From positions 124,001-188,000 of the forward strand of contig NZ_JAAXCY010000009.1 in assembly GCF_014230465.1 (NCBI RefSeq): a DNA stretch of 64,000 nucleotides, in the 5' to 3' direction. The number at the start of each line of letters is the position of its first letter. The stretch's first letter is position 1. The stretch comes from Pseudomonas cremoris. GTDB taxonomy: Bacteria; Pseudomonadota; Gammaproteobacteria; Pseudomonadales; Pseudomonadaceae. Positions 1 through 8,770 of the stretch are shown here, in pieces. The notes under the pieces are model-generated. The model worked only from the letters and a program-made list of their open reading frames with translations. It was not told the origin of the DNA and did no database searches. The position numbers were made by a program, and so were the translations under genes.

Positions 1-486
1 CAGGCCGGTCAGGGGGCCGTCAAGCTGGCTATAGCCGGAATACAACCACGGGAAACCGGTGAGGAACCAGCCGCGAAATGCTTCCTGGCCAACCCACAGT
101 GCTGCGAAAGTCAGCGCATCGGCCAACGGTGCTTCATTGCGGCGTAACCAGCGCACCCATAACCAAGCGGGCAGCGCGAAGAACCAGGCAATGGCGGCTG
201 TAAACAACAGCATCAGGAAACCCGCCAGCAGTACCGAAGCGCCGCCGAAGTGGTGGATGCTGTAGTAGATCCAGCTGGTGCCGGCACCAAACAGACCGAA
301 ACCGAAGCACCAGCCACGACCCAAGGCCTGGCGTGGGCTCAGTTCCCGCAGCCCGATATAGAACAATCCGACGGCCACCAGAGCAAACGGCCACAGATCG
401 AATGGCGCCAGCGCCAGGGTAGTGATGGCGCCGGCCACCACGGCCAGCAAGTTACCGGGCCAGCCGGGTGCGATCAAACGGCGCAT
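1..486 (-). CDS. lnt: Apolipoprotein N-acyltransferase, N-terminal part
   Basis: Partial gene that runs off the left edge; 162 codons are visible from ATG at 486. Lnt adds the third acyl chain to the N-terminal cysteine of lipoproteins in the inner membrane. The visible part starts MRRLIAPGWPGNLLAVVAG and holds several hydrophobic segments broken by short polar turns, as expected for the membrane half. The nitrilase-like domain with the catalytic Glu-Lys-Cys triad lies outside the window, so activity cannot be judged. It starts 8 bases after the corC stop, in the conserved phoH-ybeY-corC-lnt order. Confidence 0.9.
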   Translation of the reverse strand, partial: MRRLIAPGWPGNLLAVVAGAITTLALAPFDLWPFALVAVGLFYIGLRELSPRQALGRGWCFGFGLFGAGTSWIYYSIHHFGGASVLLAGFLMLLFTAAIAWFFALPAWLWVRWLRRNEAPLADALTFAALWVGQEAFRGWFLTGFPWLYSGYSQLDGPLTGL

Positions 487-494
487 TTCAGTCC

Positions 495-1334
495 TTAACG
501 GGCAATAGGTGTCAGGCGAATCAAGTGAATTCGACGGCTATCGGCATTCAGGATGCGGAAGCGATAAGCGCCGATCTCGGTGGTTTCGTTACGCTTTGGC
601 AGATGCCCAAACGCACTCATCACCAGGCCGCCCACGGTGTCGAACTCGTCGTCGGAGAATTCGCTGTCGAAGAACTCGTTGAAGTTCTCGATCGGCGTCA
701 GCGCCTTGACCAGGAAGTCTCCGCTCGGCAAAGGCTTGATGTAGCTGTCTTCTTCGACGTCGTGCTCGTCTTCGATGTCGCCGACGATCTGTTCCAGCAC
801 GTCTTCGATGGTCACCAGGCCAGCAACGCCGCCGTATTCGTCGATCACAATGGCCATGTGATTGTGGTTGGCGCGGAATTCACGCAGCAACACATTCAGG
901 CGCTTGGATTCGGGTACGAAGGTGGCCGGCCGCAGCAGATCCTTGATGTTGAAGTTGTCGCCGTTCTCCTTGAGGATCAGCGGCAGCAGGTCCTTGGCCA
1001 GCAGGACGCCCATGACGTCGTCATGGCTTTCACCGATCACCGGGTAGCGCGAGTGCGCCGAGTCGATTACGGCCGGGAGGAATTCCCGTGGGGTCTGGGT
1101 CGCCTTGATGCTGATCATCTGCGAGCGCGGGACCATGATGTCCCGCACTTGCAGGTCAGCCACCTGGATGGCGCCTTCGACGATGGCCAGCGCTTCGCTG
1201 TCCAGCAACTTGTTCTGGTGGGCCTCGCGCAGCAGCTCCAGCAGCTCCTGGCGGTTTTTCGGCTCGTGGGCAAAAGCCTGGGTCAGTTTACCCAGCCATG
1301 ACTTCTGCCCGTTGCTCGATCGGTCTTCGCTCAT
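495..1334 (-). CDS. corC: CorC/HlyC family CBS-domain protein
   Basis: 279 residues, close to E. coli CorC/YbeX (about 290). A polar N-terminal helix region is followed by two CBS domains (about residues 66-125 and 130-190) and a C-terminal CorC_HlyC domain (about 205-275, with DEFDTVGGLV). There is no membrane DUF21 domain, so this is the short soluble form linked to magnesium/cobalt efflux and, with YbeY and PhoH, to ribosome and envelope upkeep. It lies between ybeY and lnt on the same strand and is probably cotranscribed. The biochemical role of short CorC proteins is not firmly settled. Confidence 0.93.
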   Translation of the reverse strand: MSEDRSSNGQKSWLGKLTQAFAHEPKNRQELLELLREAHQNKLLDSEALAIVEGAIQVADLQVRDIMVPRSQMISIKATQTPREFLPAVIDSAHSRYPVIGESHDDVMGVLLAKDLLPLILKENGDNFNIKDLLRPATFVPESKRLNVLLREFRANHNHMAIVIDEYGGVAGLVTIEDVLEQIVGDIEDEHDVEEDSYIKPLPSGDFLVKALTPIENFNEFFDSEFSDDEFDTVGGLVMSAFGHLPKRNETTEIGAYRFRILNADSRRIHLIRLTPIAR

Positions 1335-1375
1335 AGCGATTACTCTGAATCCTTTGTTGTTACAGTTGAGTGTTT

Positions 1376-1834
1376 TTAAGCTTCGTCGTCGGCATACGGG
1401 TCCGGATGACCCAATTCTGCAAGCAACGTTTGTTCCAGTGTTTCCATTTCCTCGGCTTCTTCATCGTCTATATGGTCGTAACCCAAGAGATGCAAGCAGC
1501 CGTGGATGACCAGGTGAGCCCAATGGGCTTCAAGGTCCTTGCCTTGTTCCTTCGCTTCGCGTTCTACCACCTCGACGCAGATAACCAGGTCTCCCAGCAG
1601 TGGGATATCCAGTAACTCATCCGGTACGTCGGCGGGGAAGGACAGCACGTTGGTCGCGTAGTCCTTTTGGCGCCAGGTGTGATTCAGTTCGCGGCCCTCG
1701 GGTTCGTCCACCAGACGAATGGTAAGTTCCGAGTCGGCGGTGCGCTGGCGTAGGGCCAGGGTGCACCATTGGCGGAACTGTTCTTCGCTGGGGGCGGCCG
1801 CTTCGGTGGCCAGCTGCAGGTCTAGCTCAAGCAT
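1376..1834 (-). CDS. ybeY: Endoribonuclease YbeY, rRNA maturation factor
   Basis: 152 residues from ATG at 1834. A longer reading frame upstream only overlaps phoH, and the protein family starts near here. The zinc motif H-x3-H-x5-H is complete at His111, His115 and His121 ([11 protein letters not shown]). YbeY processes the 3' end of 16S rRNA and takes part in 70S ribosome quality control in the cytoplasm. The gene overlaps the 3' end of phoH by 8 bases, which points to translational coupling. Confidence 0.95.
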   Translation of the reverse strand: MLELDLQLATEAAAPSEEQFRQWCTLALRQRTADSELTIRLVDEPEGRELNHTWRQKDYATNVLSFPADVPDELLDIPLLGDLVICVEVVEREAKEQGKDLEAHWAHLVIHGCLHLLGYDHIDDEEAEEMETLEQTLLAELGHPDPYADDEA

Positions 1835-2831
1835 CGCGGCGGGTGTCCTTGGACAAACCATCATCACGGTGTTCGAAGCGCTCGTAGGCCTCGACAATGC
1901 GCTGCACCAGCGGGTGGCGCACGACGTCCTTGGGCGAGAAGTGCGTGAAGCTGATGCCTGGCACGTCCTTGAGCACTTCAATCACATGACCCAAGCCCGA
2001 CTTGGTGCCCTTGGGCAGGTCAACCTGGGTAATGTCGCCGGTGATGATGGCCGTGGAGCCGAACCCGATGCGGGTCAGGAACATCTTCATCTGCTCGACC
2101 GTGGTGTTCTGGCTTTCGTCGAGGATGATGAAACTGTTGCTCAAGGTGCGGCCGCGCATATAGGCCAGCGGGGCGATCTCGATCACCTGGCGCTCGATCA
2201 GCTTGGCCACGTATTCAAAGCCGAGCATTTCGTACAGCGCGTCGTAGAGCGGGCGCAGGTACGGGTCGATCTTCTGTGCGAGGTCGCCGGGCAGGAAGCC
2301 GAGCTTTTCGCCCGCCTCGACCGCTGGGCGCACCAGCAGGATGCGGCGCACTTGCTCGCGCTCAAGAGCATCCACGGCACAGGCCACGGCCAGGTAGGTC
2401 TTGCCGGTACCGGCGGGGCCGATGCCGAAATTGATGTCGTTGCCGAGGATCGCCTTTACGTACTTCTGCTGATTCAAGCCCTTTGGGCGAATCATGCCTT
2501 TTTTGGTACGCAAGGCCACGCTGGCTTCAGCGACAGGGTTGTTGGCCAAATCTTCCACAGCCGATTCCTGTAAATACAGGTGCACGGTTTCTGGCGACAG
2601 CTCGCTACCCTTGGTTTCGCGGTAGAGGCGGCGCAGCAGGTTTTCTGCGGATTTAGTGGACTGGGTTTCACCAACGAGCTCGAACTGATTGCCGCGATTG
2701 CGGATCTCGATGCCCAGGCGTTGTTCGATCAGGCGCAGGTGCTCGTCGAACTGTCCGCACAGATTGGCGAAACGGCGAGCCTCAAATGGCTCGAGGAGAA
2801 AACGATGGGGTTCTGCTATGGGTGCGTTCAA
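1827..2831 (-). CDS. phoH: PhoH-like ATPase (YbeZ)
   Basis: 334 residues. Walker [10 protein letters not shown] sits at about 138-146 and Walker [10 protein letters not shown] at about 240. The first 100 residues carry the PhoH N-terminal KH-like region. The protein is a cytoplasmic nucleotide-binding partner of YbeY. The start is a TTG at 2831; no ATG lies in frame before the conserved N-terminal part and no strong Shine-Dalgarno is visible, so translation may be modest. First gene of the phoH-ybeY-corC-lnt set; miaB lies further upstream beyond a REPIN. Confidence 0.93.
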   Translation of the reverse strand: MNAPIAEPHRFLLEPFEARRFANLCGQFDEHLRLIEQRLGIEIRNRGNQFELVGETQSTKSAENLLRRLYRETKGSELSPETVHLYLQESAVEDLANNPVAEASVALRTKKGMIRPKGLNQQKYVKAILGNDINFGIGPAGTGKTYLAVACAVDALEREQVRRILLVRPAVEAGEKLGFLPGDLAQKIDPYLRPLYDALYEMLGFEYVAKLIERQVIEIAPLAYMRGRTLSNSFIILDESQNTTVEQMKMFLTRIGFGSTAIITGDITQVDLPKGTKSGLGHVIEVLKDVPGISFTHFSPKDVVRHPLVQRIVEAYERFEHRDDGLSKDTRRDA

Positions 2832-2932
2832 GGTCGCTTTTAGCCGCCCTTTGGCTGTTGAGGTGAAAGAGAGAATAACGCCAGTGGCGCGGGTACGAAA
2901 GCACTTACGTCATTGGAATGTTGCGCAGTTCC

Positions 2933-3026
2933 AATGTGGGAGCGGGCTTGCTCGCGAAGGCGGTGGGTCAGTCAATACCTGTATCAACTGATCTGCCGCC
3001 TTCGCGAGCAAGCCCGCTCCCACATT
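2933..3026. repeat. REPIN (inverted REP doublet)
   Basis: Left arm AATGTGGGAGCGGGCTTGC and its reverse complement on the right enclose about 45 bases. The arms read GTGGG...CGCGAAGGCGG and CCGCCTTCGCG...CCCAC. Lies between miaB and phoH, both on the minus strand. Confidence 0.9.
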
Positions 3027-3056
3027 TTATCTCCATCAGTCAGACATATTGATGGG

Positions 3057-4385
3057 TTATTGGATCAGCGAGCCCCTCAACGAGTGCGGTTGCGCCGCAT
3101 CGATGTGCACATCGGCAAACTGACCGATCAGGGTCGGATTATCGCAGCGAAAGTTGACGATTCGGTTGTTCTCGGTGCGACCCTGCAATTCGCCCGGGTC
3201 TTTTTTCGAATAGTCGGTGACCAGGATGCGCTGGGTCGAGCCGACCATTTGTCGGCTGATCTCGAAGCCTTGCTGGTTCAACCGATGCTGCAACGCGTTC
3301 AGGCGTTCTTTTTTCAGCGCTTCCGGGGTCTCGTCCGCCAGGTCGGCCGCCGGAGTGCCGGGGCGTTGGCTGTAGACGAACGAGTAGGAGAAGTCGAAAC
3401 CGACGTCTTCAATCAGCTTCATGGTCTGCTGGAAGTCTTTCTCGGTCTCGCCGGGGAAACCGACGATAAAGTCCGAGCTGATGCAGATGCCCGGCACCGC
3501 CGCGCGCAGTTTGCGCAGTTTGGATTTGTACTCCAGGGCGGTGTGGTTGCGCTTCATCGCCGAGAGGATACGGTCCGAGCCCGATTGCACCGGCAAGTGC
3601 AGGTGTTTGACCAGTTCCGGCACTTCAGCGTGGGCCTGGATCAGGCTGTCGGAAAACTCCAGCGGGTGCGACGTGGTGTAGCGAATGCGCTCGATGCCAT
3701 CGACGGCGGCAACCACACGGATCAGCTCTGCCAGGTCGGCCAGGCGTCCGTCGTGGGTCAGCCCACGGTAGCCGTTGACGTTCTGGCCCAGCAGGGTCAC
3801 TTCACGTACTCCGTTTTCGGCCAGGTGGATGATTTCCGACAGCACATCGTCAAATGGACGGCTGACTTCTTCACCACGGGTGTAGGGCACCACGCAGAAC
3901 GTGCAGTACTTGCTGCACCCTTCCATCACCGACACATAAGCGCTTGGCCCGTCGATGCGCGGCTCGGGCAAATGGTCGAATTTTTCGATTTCGGGGAACG
4001 ACACGTCGACTTGCGGCAGCTTGCTGATACGCGCAGCGTCGATCATTTCTGGCAGGCGGTGCAGGGTTTGCGGGCCGAAGACCACATCGACATAGGGCGC
4101 GCGGTCGCGAATCGCGGCGCCTTCCTGGCTGGCCACGCAACCGCCGACGGCGATCACCATGTCCGGATTAGCCAATTTCAGTTCACGCCAGCGGCCCAGC
4201 TGGGAGTACACACGGTCCTGGGCCCGCTCGCGGATCGAGCAGGTATTGAGCAGGATCACGTCGGCATCTTCGGCGCGGGCAGTGACTTCCAGGGCCTGGT
4301 GTTCGCCCAGCAGATCGACCATGCGCGAGCTGTCGTACTCGTTCATCTGGCAACCGTGGGTTTCGATGTAAAGCTTCTTGGCCAT
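3057..4385 (-). CDS. miaB: tRNA-2-methylthio-N6-dimethylallyladenosine synthase
   Basis: 442 residues from ATG at 4385 ([15 protein letters not shown]); an upstream in-frame TTG would add only four residues and is not needed. MiaB methylthiolates i6A37 of tRNAs that read UNN codons. The N-terminal UPF0004 domain binds one [4Fe-4S] cluster through Cys12, Cys49 and Cys83. The radical-SAM motif C-x3-C-x2-C is at Cys157, Cys161 and Cys164. A TRAM domain closes the C-terminus (about 375-440). All catalytic cysteines are present. Separated from phoH by a REPIN. Confidence 0.97.
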   Translation of the reverse strand: MAKKLYIETHGCQMNEYDSSRMVDLLGEHQALEVTARAEDADVILLNTCSIRERAQDRVYSQLGRWRELKLANPDMVIAVGGCVASQEGAAIRDRAPYVDVVFGPQTLHRLPEMIDAARISKLPQVDVSFPEIEKFDHLPEPRIDGPSAYVSVMEGCSKYCTFCVVPYTRGEEVSRPFDDVLSEIIHLAENGVREVTLLGQNVNGYRGLTHDGRLADLAELIRVVAAVDGIERIRYTTSHPLEFSDSLIQAHAEVPELVKHLHLPVQSGSDRILSAMKRNHTALEYKSKLRKLRAAVPGICISSDFIVGFPGETEKDFQQTMKLIEDVGFDFSYSFVYSQRPGTPAADLADETPEALKKERLNALQHRLNQQGFEISRQMVGSTQRILVTDYSKKDPGELQGRTENNRIVNFRCDNPTLIGQFADVHIDAAQPHSLRGSLIQ

Positions 4386-4516
4386 GGGAATCGTCAACTG
4401 GTGGTAAAGAACCGCGCATTATAGGGGGCATGCCCATTGGTTCCTAGCGTTGTGCATCGGGTGCCATGCTATAGTTCGCGCCCTCTTTTATATCCCCGAT
4501 GTGTTATTCGCCCACC

Positions 4517-4843
4517 ATGACCAAACGTGAAGCTCCAATCTACAAGGTGATTTTCCTCAACCAGGGCCAGGTGTTCGAAATGTACGCCAAGCAGATCTAT
4601 CAGAGCGATCTGTGGGGGTTCCTGGAAGTGGAAGAGTTCGTCTTTGGCGAGCGCACCCAGTTGGTCGTCGACCCGGGCGAAGAAAAACTCAAGGCTCAAT
4701 TCGAAGGCGTGGTGCGCAGCTTTGTGCCGATGCATTCGATTGTGCGCATCGATGAAGTCGAGCGTTTGGGCACGCCGAAGATCAGTGAGGCGCGGGGGAT
4801 GGGCAATGTGATGCCGTTTCCGATGCCGATGCCAGAGAAATAA
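4517..4843 (+). CDS. DUF1820 family protein
   Basis: 108 residues from ATG at 4517 (MTKREAPIYKVIF). An in-frame ATG at 4499 would add six residues, but homologues as I remember them begin with MTKR. Small soluble protein, highly conserved in Pseudomonas, of unknown function. The C-terminus ends in a Met-Pro-Phe repeat (NVMPFPMPMPEK). It diverges from miaB with about 130 bases between start codons, and that gap must hold both promoters. Confidence 0.9.
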   Translation: MTKREAPIYKVIFLNQGQVFEMYAKQIYQSDLWGFLEVEEFVFGERTQLVVDPGEEKLKAQFEGVVRSFVPMHSIVRIDEVERLGTPKISEARGMGNVMPFPMPMPEK

Positions 4844-4865
4844 GACTTTAGACCGCGTTGTACCC

Positions 4866-4947
4866 TTCGCGAGCAAGCCCGCTCCCATATTGGACCGAGT
4901 TCCAAGTTTGGAATGCAGTTAAATGTGGGAGCGGGCTTGCTCGCGAA
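4866..4947. repeat. REPIN, reversed-arm configuration
   Basis: Arms are in the opposite order to most REPINs here: TTCGCGAGCAAGCCCGCTCC comes first and its reverse complement second. The spacer contains TTGGACCGAGTTCC. The other copy with this layout is at 28942-29024. Confidence 0.88.
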
Positions 4948-4971
4948 AGGGCCTTTAAAAGCCCGGAAGAT

Positions 4972-5526
4972 TTAAGGCAGGGGTGAAAACGGCGAACGCC
5001 CATCCGCACTCTGCAATTCCTGCAAATAGTTACGGAAAATCTGCCCCAGCACCTGCGTTGCCACTTCCAGTTCATCGCGCTGCATATGCTCGGCCACTTC
5101 GTCGGCTGTATCCAGTGCATCCTCTGCACCGTTGACCGCCGCCATTTTCAGCACGATATAGGCCTGGACGTTATTGGCCGGCACGCCTTCGCCGTGGAAG
5201 AACATAGTGCCCAGCTGGAATTGCGCCTCGGCATGGCCCTGCAGCGAGGCTTTCTCGAAGTAGCTCAAGGCTTTGTTGAGGTCGCGGGCGGGGTTCTTGC
5301 TGTCGTGGTAGTACGCGCCCAACTCGTATTGCGCCTGCGCATCCCCGGCATCGGCCTGTTTCTGGCACGCGCTCAGCGCTTCGGCCTGGCCGTCTGGCTG
5401 GGTATTGAGGGTGCAACGACCCATCGCTGGGATTAACAACGAGTTGCCGCCTGCTTGTGCATGTGCCAGCAGCGGCTGAAGGAGCAACAGGCAGCCCAGA
5501 ACCAGGGTGCGGCCGGTGCGTTTCAT
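4972..5526 (-). CDS. Exported Sel1-repeat (TPR-like) protein
   Basis: 184 residues. A signal peptide (MKRTGRTLVLGCLLLLQPLLAHA) is followed by Sel1-like repeats from about 65 to 150 (AQAQYELGAYYHD, AEAQFQLGTMFFHGEG). Probably a periplasmic protein-protein interaction scaffold; the partner is unknown. Sits at the position of the equivalent small protein next to hemL in other pseudomonads. Function not known. Confidence 0.85.
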   Translation of the reverse strand: MKRTGRTLVLGCLLLLQPLLAHAQAGGNSLLIPAMGRCTLNTQPDGQAEALSACQKQADAGDAQAQYELGAYYHDSKNPARDLNKALSYFEKASLQGHAEAQFQLGTMFFHGEGVPANNVQAYIVLKMAAVNGAEDALDTADEVAEHMQRDELEVATQVLGQIFRNYLQELQSADGRSPFSPLP

Positions 5527-5710
5527 GGGAATCGACTTACCTCTGACGGGGCACGCGGATCCTCAGGGGATCCAATAAGCGCGCATTATGAAATAAGCAG
5601 GCCTCTGCTTACAAAGTCTTTACTCGTTTTTCTGCTGGTTGGGCAAGTTATCTGCCGGATTGCAGGTGAATTCTCGAAAAAACTCGGAAATATCTGTCAG
5701 CAAAGTAGCA

Positions 5711-5744
5711 AATCAGACACCGCTAGGGCGGTGTCTGATTTTTT
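5711..5744. terminator. Intrinsic terminator downstream of hemL
   Basis: Perfect hairpin AATCAGACACCGC / GCGGTGTCTGATT with a 4-5 base loop. The T-run is better on the plus strand, but the only transcript ending here is hemL on the minus strand, where a weaker T-rich tract follows. Probably works for hemL and may be bidirectional. Confidence 0.8.
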
Positions 5745-5751
5745 CGGCCAT

Positions 5752-7035
5752 TTATTTCAAGGCAGCGAACGCGCGCTCGGCAGCGTCGAGGGTCAGTTTC
5801 AATTCGGCTTCGCCATGGGCGATCGAGGTGAAGCCGGCTTCGAACGCGCTCGGCGCCAGGTACACGCCACCTTCCAGCATCAGGTGGAAGAAGCGTTTGA
5901 ACAGATCGGCATCGCTGCCCATCACGTCGTCAAAGGTGACGATATCGTCGGCACCGCTGAAGTACAGGCCGAACATGCCACCCGCCTGGGTGGTCACAAA
6001 CGGGATGCCGGCGGCGTCTGCACGCTGTTGCAGGCCGTCCAGCAGGCGCGTGGTGTAGTCGGTCAGCTCGGCGTGGAAGCCCGGACGGCTGATCAGGCGC
6101 AGGGTCGTCAGGCCGGCGGCCATGGCCAATGGGTTGCCGGACAAGGTGCCCGCCTGGTACACCGGGCCCAGTGGCGCGATGTGCTGCATGATCGCGCGTT
6201 TGCCGCCGAAGCAGCCCACTGGCATGCCGCCGCCGATGATCTTGCCGAAGGTGCTCAGGTCCGGCGTTACGCCGTAGTAAGCCTGGGCGCCGCCGAGGGC
6301 CACACGGAAACCGGTCATCACTTCGTCGAAAATCAGCACCACGCCGTGCTTGTCGCACTGCTCGCGCAGGCCTTCAAGGAAACCCGGCGCCGGCGGCACG
6401 CAGTTCATGTTGCCGGCCACCGGCTCAACGATGATGCACGCTACGTCCTGGCCCACTTCATTGAGCATCTGCTCGACGGCGGCGATGTCGTTGAATGGCA
6501 GGGTCAGGGTGTGTTTGGCAAAGGCTGCAGGCACACCGGCCGAGCTCGGCACGCCCTGGGTCAGCAGGCCGGAACCGGCTTTCACCAGCAGGCTGTCGGA
6601 GTGGCCGTGGTAGCAGCCTTCGAACTTGATGATGCTGTCGCGGCCAGTGAAACCACGGGCCAGGCGGATCGCGCTCATGGTGGCTTCGGTGCCGGAGCTG
6701 ACCATGCGCACCATTTCCATCGATGGCACGATGGCACACACCAGGTCGGCCATCTCGGTTTCCATGGCGGTCGGGGCGCCGTAGGACAGGCCGTGTTCCA
6801 GCTGCTTGCGCACCGCGTCCAGTACGTCCGGGTGGCTGTGGCCGAGGATCATCGGGCCCCAGGAACCCACGTAGTCAACGTAGCGCTTGTCATCTTCGTC
6901 GGTGACGTAGGCGCCTTCGGCATGTTTGAAGAACAACGGCGTGCCGCCCACGCTCTTGAACGCACGCACGGGGGAGTTCACACCGCCGGGGATGTGCTTC
7001 TGGGCATTGGCAAACAGCGTTTCGGAACGGGACAT
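5752..7035 (-). CDS. hemL: Glutamate-1-semialdehyde 2,1-aminomutase
   Basis: 427 residues from ATG at 7035 ([12 protein letters not shown]); upstream codons in the same frame only overlap thiE. PLP-dependent class III aminotransferase fold that converts glutamate-1-semialdehyde to 5-aminolevulinate, the last step of the C5 route to tetrapyrroles. The PLP lysine is Lys265 in [12 protein letters not shown], the same number as in the E. coli enzyme. The neighbouring [13 protein letters not shown] and FDEVMTGFR motifs are intact. Follows thiE by 16 bases, so a thiD-thiE-hemL transcript is likely. Confidence 0.97.
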   Translation of the reverse strand: MSRSETLFANAQKHIPGGVNSPVRAFKSVGGTPLFFKHAEGAYVTDEDDKRYVDYVGSWGPMILGHSHPDVLDAVRKQLEHGLSYGAPTAMETEMADLVCAIVPSMEMVRMVSSGTEATMSAIRLARGFTGRDSIIKFEGCYHGHSDSLLVKAGSGLLTQGVPSSAGVPAAFAKHTLTLPFNDIAAVEQMLNEVGQDVACIIVEPVAGNMNCVPPAPGFLEGLREQCDKHGVVLIFDEVMTGFRVALGGAQAYYGVTPDLSTFGKIIGGGMPVGCFGGKRAIMQHIAPLGPVYQAGTLSGNPLAMAAGLTTLRLISRPGFHAELTDYTTRLLDGLQQRADAAGIPFVTTQAGGMFGLYFSGADDIVTFDDVMGSDADLFKRFFHLMLEGGVYLAPSAFEAGFTSIAHGEAELKLTLDAAERAFAALK

Positions 7036-7051
7036 GGCAGGCTCTCTGAAA

Positions 7052-7675
7052 TCAGGAATTAAGAAGGGCGTTGAAGGCGCGGGCGCGGCGCGTGACTTCC
7101 TGGGTGCTTTCGGCACCGAACAGGCCGTGGACCACTGCCAGCAGGTCGGCACCGTGGGCCACCAGCGGTTCGGCGTTCTCCAGGGTGATGCCGCCGATTA
7201 CGCAGATCGGCAACTGCAGGCGCGCGCGGGCCTGGGCCAGCATTTCGACGGTGGCCGCTGGAGCGCCAGGCTTGGTGCTGGAATTGAAGAAGCGTCCGAA
7301 GGCGACGTAGCTGGCGCCTTCCTTCGCCGCCTGCTCGGCCAATTCGATCTGGCTGTGGCAGGTGGCGCCGATGATCGCCTTGGAGCCCAGCAGCGCACGC
7401 GCCGGGGTCAGCGGACCGTCGGTCTGGCCCAGGTGCACGCCGACACCGAGGCGCGCGGCCAATTCGGCGTCGTCGTTGATGATCAACTGAGTCTTGTAGC
7501 GTGAGCACAACTCCCGCAGCTTTTCCGCTTCACGCAGGCGTCGGGCTTCGTCGCTGCTTTTGTCGCGGTACTGCAGCAGCGTCACGCCACCGTCCAACGC
7601 CGCTTCGACGTAGGCGAGGAATTTGCCGGCCAACAGTTGGCTGTCGGTAATGGCGTAAAGGCCACGTAGTTTCAT
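7052..7675 (-). CDS. thiE: Thiamine-phosphate synthase
   Basis: 207 residues, a single TIM-barrel domain. ThiE joins HMP-pyrophosphate with thiazole phosphate to give thiamine phosphate. Visible motifs are LQYRDK near residue 36, the loop with INDD, the pyrophosphate-binding GVHLGQTD, and IGGITLENA near the C-terminus. Sits 21 bases after thiD. No TPP-riboswitch-like leader was recognised in front of thiD. Confidence 0.96.
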   Translation of the reverse strand: MKLRGLYAITDSQLLAGKFLAYVEAALDGGVTLLQYRDKSSDEARRLREAEKLRELCSRYKTQLIINDDAELAARLGVGVHLGQTDGPLTPARALLGSKAIIGATCHSQIELAEQAAKEGASYVAFGRFFNSSTKPGAPAATVEMLAQARARLQLPICVIGGITLENAEPLVAHGADLLAVVHGLFGAESTQEVTRRARAFNALLNS

Positions 7676-7696
7676 CGAGCAGGCCTCTTTAGAGTC

Positions 7697-8494
7697 TTAC
7701 GAACAAAAATCCAGCGGCAACCGGCGCGGTACAAACTGGCCTTGGCCGAGTTGTTCGGCGTCACGCAGGGTGCGCCAAGTGTAGTTGAGCGCCGATTGCA
7801 CGGCGCTGACCAGGCCTTCGCCCTGAGCGATCCGACCGGCCAGCGCACTGGCCAACGTACAGCCGGAACCGTGGTAGCTGCCAGGCAGGCGCTGGCAGGT
7901 GAACGTCTGCTGGGTGCCGTCGCGGCTGTATAAACGGTTGTGCACTTCATGCTCATCGCCATGGCCGCCGGTGATCAGCAGATGCTTGATATACGGCAGT
8001 AACTTCGCAGCGCATTCGTCCGCCGTGCCCTCGGGCAGTTCGGCGAGGATGCGCGCTTCGGGCAGGTTCGGCGTGGCGATCAGCGACAGCGGCAACAGCC
8101 GCTCGCGCATCGCATAACCGACTTCATCCTTGCCCAGGCTGCCGCCGCCGCCGGCGCGCAATACCGGGTCACAGACCACCGGCAGGTGCGGATGCACTTG
8201 CAGCAGTTCGACCACGGTGTCGACCATTGCGGTGGAGCCGAGCATGCCCAGCTTGACCGCCGCCACTTCGGAATCGCCGAGCACGGCATTGGCCTGGGCC
8301 AGTACCCACTCGCGGTCGAGCACGCGGAAATCGCTGACGTTGACGGTGTTTTGCACGGTCAAGGCGGTGACGGCCGGAGCCGCATGGCAACCCTGGGCGA
8401 GCAGGGCTTCGATATCTGCCTGCAAGCCGGCGCCACCACTGGGGTCGTGGCCGGAGAGACAGAGGACAACGGGGCGAGAGCTGTAGATATTCAT
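7697..8494 (-). CDS. thiD: Hydroxymethylpyrimidine/phosphomethylpyrimidine kinase
   Basis: 265 residues from ATG at 8494 (MNIYSSRPVVLC). Ribokinase-like fold that phosphorylates HMP twice to feed ThiE. The N-terminal GHDPSGGAGLQAD, the PVLRAGGG segment and the anion-hole/catalytic GSGCTLASALAG near residue 220 are present. First gene of the thiD-thiE-hemL set, divergent from ladS. Confidence 0.96.
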   Translation of the reverse strand: MNIYSSRPVVLCLSGHDPSGGAGLQADIEALLAQGCHAAPAVTALTVQNTVNVSDFRVLDREWVLAQANAVLGDSEVAAVKLGMLGSTAMVDTVVELLQVHPHLPVVCDPVLRAGGGGSLGKDEVGYAMRERLLPLSLIATPNLPEARILAELPEGTADECAAKLLPYIKHLLITGGHGDEHEVHNRLYSRDGTQQTFTCQRLPGSYHGSGCTLASALAGRIAQGEGLVSAVQSALNYTWRTLRDAEQLGQGQFVPRRLPLDFCS

Positions 8495-8651
8495 GGTGCG
8501 CGAGCTTACCACCAAACGCTTTTGGCGTGGCCGTCCGACGATGGCTGAATTTTGCTTGTGCGGCGACGATTTTTTGGCGCTTTTACGATGCTTGAAATGC
8601 GCTGAAAGCCGCGTTCTAGAGCCTTTAGAAAAATTATTTCAATGGTGTCCA

Positions 8652-8669
8652 ATAGCCTTTAATGGCTAT
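8652..8669. promoter_or_regulatory. Inverted repeat in the thiD/ladS divergent region
   Basis: ATAGCC-TTTAAT-GGCTAT, a perfect 6-base inverted repeat. Its right end overlaps a possible -10 element (TATGCT at 8667). It could be a regulator site for ladS, but no regulator can be assigned. The rest of the 276-base gap between thiD and ladS shows nothing clear. Confidence 0.35.
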
Positions 8670-8770
8670 GCTAGAGTGGATCCAAACTACTAACTGTATC
8701 GCCGGTATACGTCTTCTCAAAAGGAATGGGGGGCTTTTTGACAGAACCGGACAGGTCACGCTGGGGCTCT

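Noticed and set aside
468..1301. Long plus-strand reading frame across corC
   Set aside because: Antisense shadow of corC, caused by high GC at third positions; no family signature.
2913..4424. 503-codon plus-strand frame across miaB
   Set aside because: Antisense shadow; the minus-strand MiaB has all motifs.
8493..8693. 66-codon plus-strand frame between thiD and ladS
   Set aside because: No family match, and it starts inside the thiD start region; more likely promoter DNA.
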